From NCBI GenBank assembly GCA_023846275.1, contig CM043871.1, positions 30,410,569-30,474,568 of the forward strand: a DNA stretch of 64,000 nucleotides, given 5' to 3'. Made by a program: the position numbers and the translations under genes. The notes beneath the pieces are model-generated. The model searched no databases and was not told where the DNA came from. It was given only the letters and a program-made list of their open reading frames with translations. This DNA is from Vanilla planifolia. Its lineage: Eukaryota; Streptophyta; Magnoliopsida; Asparagales; Orchidaceae. Numbering within the stretch: the stretch's first letter is position 1; each line of letters opens with the position of its first letter. This document shows positions 12,338 through 24,149 of the stretch, one piece after another.

Positions 12338-14214
12338 GTATGTTCGTTATGTTTTGACCAAAATGCAATCAGCAAATCCTCTGTTGGTAAACCATGAGTA
12401 CTCAAGGTATTTAACGTTTCTATCTCTGCTTGTATTCTTGTAGAAGTACTTTTTGTTAAGATGTATGACAAGATGCAAAGAGGCTGATTAGAGAAAACTA
12501 TAATCATTGGAAAATAAAACTAGAGATAAGCGGAAAAGGGAATAAGATGGAAGAAAAATGATCTTTTAAGTGGTGTATTTAGCCAGGTCAGATAAGGGTT
12601 CAGGGTACTCTAGATTTTATATATAATATGCTGTTTTAAGCATAAAGCAATGAAATTTTTCAACCTCAAACTTGAATTTTTTTCATGAAAAGCTTTCAAA
12701 GTAAAAATTCCTCATTGTATTTTTGCAACTGGCTGTAGTTTAGGAGTTATTATTGGAAAACATATATACTTCCTTCTACTTCATGGTGCATAAGAAATCA
12801 AGTTGCAGTAGCTGCACATGATTGCACAGATGCAGAAACACATGATGAACAAATAATTGCATGATCAATGACATGCATGGAAAGCTCCAAGTCTACGAAG
12901 CAGCCTTAGCCCCTCAAAATCAGCTTCCATTTGTATAGTGTAAGAAGTGGTAAACAACATTAATTGGAGGTTTTCATCAGCTAGATGTGTTATTGTTGAA
13001 GTGTGTTGCCTGGCATGCAACTTGGGCTTGGTTCAATTCCATGGTAAACAATTACGCAAATTGAAGCGGATCAATTCCACATACTAAAAATTACAGTTGA
13101 ACTGAGACATAGAGGAACCAAATTAATAAAATGGGTTAGGTTTCAATTTGATTCTTGGTTCAGATCAGAGGGGAATAAGGAGAAGCAACACACGAAAAAA
13201 ATATTATTCTTCTTAGTTTAGGCCTTGTTTCAAGTCCTGGTGCTACTTGAGGCCTATGCCTTGCCATGAGTCAATGTCTTAGATACCATTCCTTTTACAT
13301 TTTATTTCTCAAGGCCTATGCCTCCACTTGGGCCAAGTTTCCTGGTACCAATCTTTTTAAATTTATTCGGGTGAGTTCGGTTCTAGTTTACTGTGTAGAA
13401 GGAATAAAGAATTGACCATGTCCTCTAACTTTAAGATCTTATACCAACTTGGTTCCAATTAGAACCAACCTGATTTTGTTGGTTCTGTTCCGTTAAGCGG
13501 ATCTTTGCTCTCTGCATATTTTTGACCACTGCACATTGTCTTCCAAAACGTCTTGAGTTATATTCTTACATTGTCATCCATTGAATAATTCAGTACAGAT
13601 CATTTGGACTGAACTAGAATGCATTCCAGTGTTATTATCACGGTGGACAAAATCAAACAAGGGCCTTACATTTATATGTCTTTGTTAATTATCCAAACTC
13701 TGTTCAAGGCTTCAAGCTTTGTTTAGCTTAATGATGCAATCTGAAGAAACAAGCAGATCGAGCATACTGTTCCAAAACTCTCCAATTAACTATGTATTAA
13801 TGTTATCTCCTTTTTTTTCAATTATATTGTGTGACATCTTGTAAATACATTTGTTGTGTTAATAGTTGATATGCTTACATTATACTTCAAACTATAGTAA
13901 GAAAGTTTGCCACACTATCAAATGTTGCTCAACTAGTTTGTTTGTTTGACATATTTGTGATATAGGTTTGAAGAGTTGAAGAGACTCCATGCAATAGATG
14001 AGAAGCCATCTGCTGGAATAGCAGGCCCTCAAAAAATGGCTGCTGGACTTATATGTAGGAGCTAAATCTGTAGAAGGAAATCTTATTGTTTATTGTTGTT
14101 GTCATTAATAGTTTACTTTTTAATCTTTAATTTGCAGCTGTCACTTTGATATGTGTGGGAGCTTCCATGGGTGAAAGGCAGCCATTGGAAAAAAAATTGC
14201 CACCCACTACCACG
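12338..14214 (+). CDS. Partial gene: three phase-consistent exons of an unidentified protein
   Basis: Three short exons splice cleanly: 12338-12406 (69 nt), 13966-14054 (89 nt) and 14138-14214 (77 nt). Each has AG before and GT after, and the phases match at both junctions. The joined 78 codons start with YVRYVLTKMQSANPLLVNHE and continue with a charged stretch (FEELKRLHAIDEKPS). A Gly/Ala-rich hydrophobic helix (MAAGLISVTLICVGAS), likely membrane-spanning, comes next, followed by a tail rich in K and P (GERQPLEKKLPPTT). The last exon ends in phase 0 at a GT donor, so more coding sequence should follow. No upstream first exon or downstream exon was found, and the 589-bp array begins 660 bp downstream. 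I do not recognise the family. It may be a live gene with distant exons or a truncated gene copy. The perfect phases and lack of stops favour recent or continuing function. Confidence 0.55.
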
Positions 14215-14871
14215 GTAGGTTGATCATGTTTACAAGATGGCAAACTTGGTTAATGAGCATTTTGCTTTGTTGTTATTGTAAATCTCATTATTTATGCGAT
14301 GAGAATATACAAGTAAAATGAATTCTATGTGGGTAGAGTAATGGTTTTGGGTTTCATGCTAAAACTTCCTATTGTGATCTTTGAACAAAATGGTTCTCTT
14401 ATATACTGTTGGAAATAGTAATCCATACAGATTTTTTGAGGTTTGGTCAGATTTGGTTGAACTCCCTTTGTTGTGATGAATTTAGCTTCTAGCAAAGCTA
14501 ATATATATTTTGAAGTTAGTAAAAGTGAATCCAAGAATCATCTTACAGTTTAGTGCTCACCAAGACCTTGCACATGAGCTGATTGGTTGATCATGATTTT
14601 GTTTTATAACTGAATTGCACTAAATATGCTTTCTTTCACGTTATGCTTACACTTCTATGTACTCTGGGACATGAGAAATGAAACCATGGTCTATATATTG
14701 AGTCTTAAAAGAGTATCTACTTTTTTATTTTTGACACACAACACAACAATAAGAGGCAAAGCCTTAGTTGCATGATGAGTTACTTTTAGATACCAAATCC
14801 AAATTAGAACTGTTTGAATGATTAGAATTTCCTAGATGTTATGTTTCAATGAAGTGCAATAGGGATTTGTA
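14215..14871. other. Non-coding DNA between exon and tandem array
   Basis: AT-rich and without recognised coding sequence. The last bases, 14859-14873, carry the 15-mer ATAGGGATTTGTATT that recurs at 14907-14921 inside the first array unit. Confidence 0.45.
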
Positions 14872-17800
14872 TTACTGGCTGAAATAACACAAGCAATGAA
14901 CTCTTCATAGGGATTTGTATTCGAATTCCCTTTTAAGGTTAAATGCACCTCTCTATTAGAATATATATAAATTACATAGACTTCAATGTATTTCTATTTT
15001 TTGTTGAGTGGTTTAATAGCTTTTATACATCAACATTATTATAGTTCACCATAAAAAAATTATGTTTAGGTTTCATTAACTTTGTAACAATATATATGAT
15101 CAATGTAACTATATTAATTATGCATGATATCCATGTTTTGCTTAAACTAACGACTTTGCCATAAATCAATGTTGAACTTATCTACTTGCTAATAAGATGA
15201 AATTAAATCATGGCCTTTGGAGTTTGGGTGGAATGTACCAAAGTTTGACTTAAGCAACTCATGGTAATAAATGGTGAAGATATAACTTGGTTACTTCAAG
15301 TTGAGTATGATATGAAGTTAGCCATAATGGGTTAGCATGAGACTAAGTTGGGCACAAGGCTGACTACAAATGGGCACGACATTGGCCACAATGACTACGA
15401 GATTAAGCTTACGAACAACATCACTGACATTAATAGTGTTGTGTTAAGAAATTATTGTAGTTACTGGCTGAAATAACACAAGCAATGAACTCTTCATAGG
15501 GATTTGTATTCGAATTCCCTTTTAAGGTTAAATGCACCTCTCTATTAGAATATATATAAATTACATAGACTTCAATGTATTTCTATTTTTTGTTGGGTGG
15601 TTTAATAGCTTTTATACATCAACATTATTATAGTTCACCATAAAAAAATTATGTTTAGGTTTCATTAACTTTGTAACAATATATATGATCAATGTAACTA
15701 TATTAATTATGCATGATATCCATGTTTTGCTTAAACTAACGACTTTGCCATAAATCAATGTTGAACTTATCTACTTGCTAATAAGATGAAATTAAATCAT
15801 GGCCTTTGGAGTTTGGGTGGAATGTACCAAAGTTTGACTTAAGCAACTCATGGTAATAAATGGTGAAGATATAACTTGGTTACTTCAAGTTGAGTATGAT
15901 ATGAAGTTAGCCATAATGGGTTAGCATGAGACTAAGTTGGGCACAAGGCTGACTACAAATGGGCACGACATTGGCCACAATGACTACGAGATTAAGCTTA
16001 CGAACAACATCACTGACATTAATAGTGTTGTGTTAAGAAATTATTGTAGTTACTGGCTGAAATAACACAAGCAATGAACTCTTCATAGGGATTTGTATTC
16101 GAATTCCCTTTTAAGGTTAAATGCACCTCTCTATTAGAATATATATAAATTACATAGACTTCAATGTATTTCTATTTTTTGTTGGGTGGTTTAATAGCTT
16201 TTATACATCAACATTATTATAGTTCACCATAAAAAAATTATGTTTAGGTTTCATTAACTTTGTAACAATATATATGATCAATGTAACTATATTAATTATG
16301 CATGATATCCATGTTTTGCTTAAACTAACGACTTTGCCATAAATCAATGTTGAACTTATCTACTTGCTAATAAGATGAAATTAAATCATGGCCTTTGGAG
16401 TTTGGGTGGAATGTACCAAAGTTTGACTTAAGCAACTCATGGTAATAAATGGTGAAGATATAACTTGGTTACTTCAAGTTGAGTATGATATGAAGTTAGC
16501 CATAATGGGTTAGCATGAGACTAAGTTGGGCACAAGGCTGACTACAAATGGGCACGACATTGGCCACAATGACTACGAGGTTAAGCTTACGAACAACATC
16601 ACTGACATTAATAGTGTTGTGTTAAGAAATTATTGTAGTTACTGGCTGAAATAACACAAGCAATGAACTCTTCATAGGGATTTGTATTCGAATTCCCTTT
16701 TAAGGTTAAATGCACCTCTCTATTAGAATATATATAAATTACATAGACTTCAATGTATTTCTATTTTTTGTTGGGTGGTTTAATAGCTTTTATACATCAA
16801 CATTATTATAGTTCACCATAAAAAAATTATGTTTAGGTTTCATTAACTTTGTAACAATATATATGATCAATGTAACTATATTAATTATGCATGATATCCA
16901 TGTTTTGCTTAAACTAACGACTTTGCCATAAATCAATGTTGAACTTATCTACTTGCTAATAAGATGAAATTAAATCATGGCCTTTGGAGTTTGGGTGGAA
17001 TGTACCAAAGTTTGACTTAAGCAACTCATGGTAATAAATGGTGAAGATATAACTTGGTTACTTCAAGTTGAGTATGATATGAAGTTAGCCATAATGGGTT
17101 AGCATGAGACTAAGTTGGGCACAAGGCTGACTACAAATGGGCACGACATTGGCCACAATGACTACGAGATTAAGCTTACGAACAACATCACTGACATTAA
17201 TAGTGTTGTGTTAAGAAATTATTGTAGTTACTGGCTGAAATAACACAAGCAATGAACTCTTCATAGGGATTTGTATTCAAATTCCCTTTTAAGGTTAAAT
17301 GCACCTCTCTATTAGAATATATATAAATTACATAGACTTCAATGTATTTCTATTTTTTGTTGGGTGGTTTAATAGCTTTTATACATCAACATTATTATAG
17401 TTCACCATAAAAAAATTATTTTTAGGTTTCATTAACTTTGTAACAATATATATAATCAATGTAACTATATTAATTATGCATGATATCCATGTTTTGCTTA
17501 AACTAACGACTTTGCCATAAATCAATGTTGAACTTATCTACTTGCTAATAAGATGAAATTAAATCATGGCCTTTGGAGTTTGGGTGGAATGTACCAAAGT
17601 TTGACTTAAGCAACTCATGATAATAAATGGTGAAGATATAACTTGGTTACTTCAAGTTGAGTATGATATGAAGTTAGCCATAATGGGTTAGCATGAGACT
17701 AAGTTGGGCACAAGGCTAACTACAAATGGGCACGACATTGGCCACAATGACTACGAGATTAAGCTTACGAACAACATCACTGACATTAATAGTGTTGTGT

Positions 17801-19583
17801 TAAGAAATTATTGTAGTTACTGGTTGAAATAACACAAGCAATGAACTCTTCATAGGGATTTGTATTCGAATTCCCTTTTAAGGTTAAATGCACCTCTCTA
17901 TTAGAATATATATAAATTACATAGACTTCAATGTATTTCTATTTTTTGTTGGGTGGTTTAATAGCTTTTATACATCAACATTATTATAGTTCACCATAAA
18001 AAAATTATGTTTAGGTTTCATTAACTTTGTAACAATATATATGATCAATGTAACTATATTAATTATGCATGATATCCATGTTTTGCTTAAACTAACGACT
18101 TTGCCATAAATCAATGTTGAACTTATCTACTTGCTAATAAGATGAAATTAAATCATGGCCTTTGGAGTTTGGGTGGAATGTACCAAAGTTTGACTTAAGC
18201 AACTCATGGTAATAAATGGTGAAGATATAACTTGGTTACTTCAAGTTGAGTATGATATGAAGTTAGCCATAATGGGTTAGCATGAGACTAAGTTGGGCAC
18301 AAGGCTGACTACAAATGGGCACGACATTGGCCACAATGACTACGAGATTAAGCTTACGAACAACATCACTGACATTAATAGTGTTGTGTTAAGAAATTAT
18401 TGTAGTTACTGGCTGAAATAACACAAGCAATGAACTCTTCATAGGGATTTGTATTCGAATTCCCTTTTAAGGTTAAATGCACCTCTCTATTAGAATATAT
18501 ATAAATTACATAGACTTCAATGTATTTCTATTTTTTGTTGGGTGGTTTAATAGCTTTTATACATCAACATTATTATAGTTCACCATAAAAAAATTATGTT
18601 TAGGTTTCATTAACTTTGTAACAATATATATGATCAATGTAACTATATTAATTATGCATGATATCCATGTTTTGCTTAAACTAACGACTTTGCCATAAAT
18701 CAATGTTGAACTTATCTACTTGCTAATAAGATGAAATTAAATCATGGCCTTTGGAGTTTGGGTGGAATGTACCAAAGTTTGACTTAAGCAACTCATGGTA
18801 ATAAATGGTGAAGATATAACTTGGTTACTTCAAGTTGAGTATGATATGAAGTTAGCCATAATGGGTTAGCATGAGACTAAGTTGGGCACAAGGCTGACTA
18901 CAAATGGGCACGACATTGGCCACAATGACTACGAGGTTAAGCTTACGAACAACATCACTGACATTAATAGTGTTGTGTTAAGAAATTATTGTAGTTACTG
19001 GCTGAAATAACACAAGCAATGAACTCTTCATAGGGATTTGTATTCGAATTCCCTTTTAAGGTTAAATGCACCTCTCTATTAGAATATATATAAATTACAT
19101 AGACTTCAATGTATTTCTATTTTTTGTTGGGTGGTTTAATAGCTTTTATACATCAACATTATTATAGTTCACCATAAAAAAATTATGTTTAGGTTTCATT
19201 AACTTTGTAACAATATATATGATCAATGTAACTATATTAATTATGCATGATATCCATGTTTTGCTTAAACTAACGACTTTGCCATAAATCAATGTTGAAC
19301 TTATCTACTTGCTAATAAGATGAAATTAAATCATGGCCTTTGGAGTTTGGGTGGAATGTACCAAAGTTTGACTTAAGCAACTCATGGTAATAAATGGTGA
19401 AGATATAACTTGGTTACTTCAAGTTGAGTATGATATGAAGTTAGCCATAATGGGTTAGCATGAGACTAAGTTGGGCACAAGGCTGACTACAAATGGGCAC
19501 GACATTGGCCACAATGACTACGAGATTAAGCTTACGAACAACATCACTGACATTAATAGTGTTGTGTTAAGAAATTATTGTAG
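14872..19583. repeat. Tandem array: eight 589-bp units
   Basis: Units begin at 14872, 15461, 16050, 16639, 17228, 17817, 18406 and 18995 with 'TTACTGGCTGAAATAAC', each exactly 589 bp, ending at 19583 with 'AAATTATTGTAG'. Eight units give exactly 4,712 bp. Divergence is well under 1-2%: unit 1 has GAGTGG where the others have GGGTGG, and unit 5 has about five private changes including loss of the GAATTC site. Unit 6 has TGGTTGAA, and units 3 and 7 share GAGGTTAAG in place of GAGATTAAG. Each unit has one AAGCTT site. No open reading frame, RNA gene or transposon motif was found in the unit. It looks like a recently amplified local satellite. Confidence 0.95.
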
Positions 19584-20900
19584 TTGAGTTAAATTGGAGT
19601 CAACTTGATACCAAGATGATTCACTGAGTGAGGATTGTAAAAGCCTTGAGAAAGACTAACGCATACAACTCTCAAGTAAAGGTGCTTTTTGGTTGCAAGT
19701 AAATATTGACTTCGAGTATACACCCCAGTTGATTGAAGGCATTGCACTAAATGTTGTAAGGTTGTATTAAAACCTTGAGAAAGACTACATCGGTTAGCAA
19801 ATAAAATACATAATTAAAGAAAGAGCTTTTTCTTATCTACTCCAAAGCCTTAACAAGTGTTATGATGGCTTTGTTCCTCTTTGTAGTATTCTCCACTTGA
19901 AAAACCCATTGGGAAATAGGAAAATGCTAAATGTGCTCCCCATTGGAATCCCTTGTCAACAAAGGCTTCACGAATTATGCCAAGCTAAGATTCCTTTTAG
20001 TTCTCTTCTAACTTTTCTTCTCCAAAAGCTCGTTTTCCCTTGGGTTCTAAGTGGCTAAAATATCATAATTTTGGACTTATAACACTTTGGTCTTATGCAA
20101 ATGTAAATGATTAGAAGCAAGATGCCATCTAGAGAGAGATTTGAGGAGTGAAACCTCATCGATGCAAGAAGCAAAATCAGCCCATGCACTAGAATATCAA
20201 AGTGTTCCATTCATGCAATTGGTCTTGATGCTTGTAGAGCTCATGATGATGAGCTAAACCTAATTAAATATAGCACCAAATGATAGACCACTTATAAGGC
20301 ATCCTACATGAGCTTGACTTATTCTTTCAAGTAGAGAAGAGGTTAGCCAAACCCTAGTTTGCAAGAATGATTAACAAGGATGACGATGATAATGTCATTT
20401 TCGTCACTCCCAAAATTTGACGATTGACTACAATGATTCAAGGTTGAAGTAAAAGTTTGGTTACCAACTTGGGAAAAGGGAGGTCAGTGCTAAGAAGCTT
20501 GATGCATGCTAATTCGGTTTGAAACACACTTCTTGCACTTTGGATACTTATCAAATAACATGGTAGCATTTGTTTGATCTAATCAAATGATTTATGTAAA
20601 ACCATGGTTGAAAACACCTTTTAAGAAAGTGCCAAAATGTGCCTTGAAAGCAATTTAGGAGGATGATTAGACATGTGTTGTAGTTGATTTGGTATTTTGA
20701 GTACAGAAAGTGATAGAGTCTACAAAATAGAATAAGACAAAATGTATAAGAATATATGATCAAGTTTAGAAGAAAAACAATTGCATTGAGTTTACTTGTT
20801 AAAGTACACTTCGGTATTACACCACTTGATTGCTATTGAGCATATATGTTACCATTGAACAATCACAAATAAGTGAGCTCTTTCATAATGGCAACCAAGA
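19584..20900. other. Repeat-derived DNA, possible LTR remnant
   Basis: Two copies of 'CCTTGAGAAAGACTA' (about 19643 and 19772) lie within a stretch that resembles a retroelement terminal region, but no clean LTR ends were seen. The rest of the segment has no recognised gene. Confidence 0.35.
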
Positions 20901-21300
20901 AAAAAGAACTAGTGTTGGGTTGAAAAGAATTTGGTTAGATTGTAAAAGGAGCCCCCTAGAAGAATAGGAGGATGGAAAAGTATAAAAGAGGTCACCTCAA
21001 AAACAAAGCGATAGTATTACAACTTAATCATTTAGACATCATACACCAAAGATTGTGGCTATTGCAAGATGGGAGGTCACATACAAGACAACTGATTGTG
21101 GTTGCAAATTGTTTCTTGATATTTCAAGGACAAGTTCTCAGAATGGTTAAACATGTTGACTTGAGTTTATATCTTATGTTAGGGTCAAATGAGATTGACC
21201 AAAGTTTTATAGAAATAAAAGCATTAAGGGATCTATTCCCTTGTGAATCGAAGGTAAATCAAGTAATAATTGGAGTGATCATTGACAATGTTAGTTAAAA
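20900..21300 (+). mobile_element. LTR-retrotransposon gag fossil
   Basis: A zinc-knuckle-like pattern (CGYC then GGH) near 21045-21090 follows a basic stretch, the layout of a retroelement gag C-terminus. A 108-codon open frame at 20972-21298 is in another frame and shows no motif. The element is broken, and its family (copia or gypsy) cannot be decided. It looks old. Confidence 0.35.
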
Positions 21301-22505
21301 TAACCTTGTCTCGGCTATTCTAGCTCAATGATTAGGCTTTAACATAGCATTGTACCCATGATGCTTCTCACTTTGATGGATGCCAACAATGTGGCGTCTT
21401 GAATCAAGTGGTAGTGCAAATTTCAGTTTGCTATCACGCAAAAATACATCGAAGAGGTAGAAGAATTTATTTATATTTATGTATATATGTATATATATAT
21501 GTATTTATTATATATGCAAATAGACATGCATACTTACATATATAATCGTGTGAAGTTGTTCTTCTCAATATTTCCTGGGTGATAATAGGTTTCTTATGCT
21601 CACGGGATTGTGATGCGCTCTTCTGACATCAAGTGTAATTATAAAGATGGGAAGAAGTGCCTCATTAATTGAGGTAGACCTAATTTAAATAGTAGATGTA
21701 GTTGCATTTGTGCTAGTGAAACAATTTTTGAATGGTTCTTAAAGATGTGTTCAACTATTTATGTAAGATGAATAGCTAGATGACCCATATATAAAATTGA
21801 TGCCCAAGTCGAAAAACGAGTTGGTGAACCTAAAGAATTAGTTTTTCATACTCTTAGAAGAATCGTAGTGTTACTTTTGATACTCTTTGAAGAACCATGT
21901 TAGTCTCCCCCCAAAAACATTAGTGGAAGATAAGATCATCCACATGTTGGATGCCTTATTTTGCTAAACAATTGCATTTAATCAATATTCAATGTTTGAA
22001 AGTGAAGAGAAAGTGTCGTGATATGAATCTACTTGAGAATTTAGTCTTAAAGCGTAACAACTTTCCATGTAGATTCTTCATGGTAATGGTACTCAAGAAA
22101 GATGTTGGGTAACACATGTGCCTCAACTACCTTGTGTCACAACCCAAGTTCAGAAGGCAATATAACTAGGAAAATTGGGTATAACGATGTGAAACTCAAA
22201 CTTCAATCCACACGACATGAGTCGATAATCAAGACCAAGTGATTTTGTTTTGTATTATAGAAAAGAATAAATTATTTATATTAAAAAATGAGTTAACTAA
22301 TTATAAATATTGACATCATCAATAATCTGATGTTAACTCTGTTAGTCTATTCAAAGAAACTAAAACATATTCTAACGTCAGTGCTCCAATTTATTTGCAT
22401 AATGCATACATATATAGATCATGTACCTCATCATTCACTTATCATAGCTCATATATAATACAATTACTCTGTTGCTTACATGGTCAACCTTAAATAGAAG
22501 AAAAG

Positions 22506-22589
22506 TTATTTCTAACTTGAAATAGAAGTTAGGTTATCACTAACTTGAAACAGAAGCTAGGTTATAACCTACTTCAAATAAAAGAGTTG
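22506..22589. repeat. Three tandem 28-bp repeats
   Basis: Units at 22506-22533, 22534-22561 and 22562-22589 follow the pattern TTAT...TAACTTGAAA.AGAAG.TAGG. The first two differ at a few positions; the third is more diverged. Confidence 0.75.
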
Positions 22590-23324
22590 TCACTCTAAGG
22601 GTTCATAGACTGAGGCAATCATATAGTATATAGGTACCATGAACCATTACATATAATATATAATCACACTTATATATGTTCAATTATAGGCTTCTAATGA
22701 TGATATAGTGGTAATGTGTGATATAAATCTTAAGTGAATCATTGATATCAGTAACGAATAATTATCATGTTAAACACTATTAAGTATTCTCAACTATACT
22801 CATATAAATGAAGCATACATATAAATAACTAGCATGTGACAATATTTCATTTGTATTTCTATTGAGATTCTACGAAAATTATAAGAAATAAGCTAACTAT
22901 AGGTATATCTGGCTTATTCTACTATGATATGCTCAAAATAGATAACTAAATAAAATAAGGCATAACAACAACTCTAAGCTTTAATAGACATAGATAAAAT
23001 ATAAGAGTTGATTTACCAAAAAGCTAAGCCTAACAAACTAATATTCTTATCTTCTAACAAGAGTTACCTACCTTGAAATATGTAAGTTTTATCTAGACTC
23101 CAAGATACACAAATCCAATTTATCTAGAACTAATTTATATTACTTAAAAATATTATCTAAATAAAACATATATTTTATATAAATAAGCTCATTAAATATT
23201 CAAAATAAATCTAATATTATATTAGCATTTGTGATTCATTTAAAGGTGATAGCTTAATGATATGGCATCAACATTAAATTAATGCAATAGTCATTAATAA
23301 TAGAAAGTAATATTGGTTATGGAA

Positions 23325-23425
23325 TAGAGGAAAGGAAGGTGGAAGAGGAAGAAGAGAAAAAGGAGAAAGGGAATCAAGAAAAGAAATGAAGTGAAAGGAG
23401 GAAAGAGAAGTAAGAACTAACAATG
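23325..23425 (+). repeat. Purine-rich (GA-rich) tract
   Basis: About 90 bases are almost entirely A and G on the plus strand (runs such as GGAAAGGAAGGTGGAAGAGG). The complementary 61-codon open frame is rich in S, L, P and F only because of this composition. The tract could be an expanded simple-sequence region or the remnant of a retroelement 3' region. Confidence 0.6.
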
Positions 23426-24149
23426 GTGCAACCTGGTGGTTGTTATCGACAAGGAGCAATGACCAACAGCTCTTGGTGTGATGAATGAAATGGCAATGAC
23501 ATGAGAAGAAAGGATGGTGGTGACTAAAGGATAGGTCAAGGCAACAACATAAGGAATTATGGGAGAGGAAGGTTGGGAGGGGCAGGCATTCTAGGGATTA
23601 TTTAGGTTATTTGGTTTTACTTGTATTAGAATTAGTTTAATTTAGTTATGTTTAGTTCCAAACCAATTTAGGATCTTTTTTTAAAATAATATTACACCTC
23701 ACCTTAACAAGATAAACTATTGAGAATTGATACCCTTTTCCTGATATTTGTGATCAACTCGATCAAAGATTACATGGTAATATATTATTAAAGTTTGTTC
23801 AATAGTTAGGTCATCATCAAGTTTATCTATGACCATTGACATGTGAAACATGATGTTAAGTCATGTTAAAGGTTCTATGAGTGACTAGTAATGCCATTCA
23901 AACTTTTCAATGCGTCAATACTCTTTAATCTCTCATATGAGTTTATGAGGCCATATATGGAGGACCATGTAATCATATATCTTGATGAACTCTTCATTGA
24001 TAATAGAATTATAGAGTAGCATTTTGGGTGAAGAATGTGTGTACTCAAACTAACCTCAAAGAAGTTTAAGCTTGGACAAAATATCTTACCATGTCTAGGA
24101 TTTGAGGTGATAATGACAAGATCAAGGTTGACATACAGAATGTACAAGT

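Larger units (their letters stand above)
21301..24100. other. AT-rich repeat-derived DNA
   Basis: No host gene was recognised. The stretch includes a 28-bp triple repeat at 22506-22589 and a purine-rich tract at 23325-23425, described separately. The segment 23700-24100 may already belong to the copia fossil that follows. Confidence 0.4.

Noticed and set aside
14872-19583. CRISPR-like or rRNA spacer-like array
   Set aside because: Units are contiguous with no unique spacers, the unit is 589 bp, and no rRNA sequence is present.
20972-21298. 108-codon plus-strand open frame as a host gene
   Set aside because: It overlaps a retroelement gag-like zinc-knuckle pattern in another frame and has no motif.
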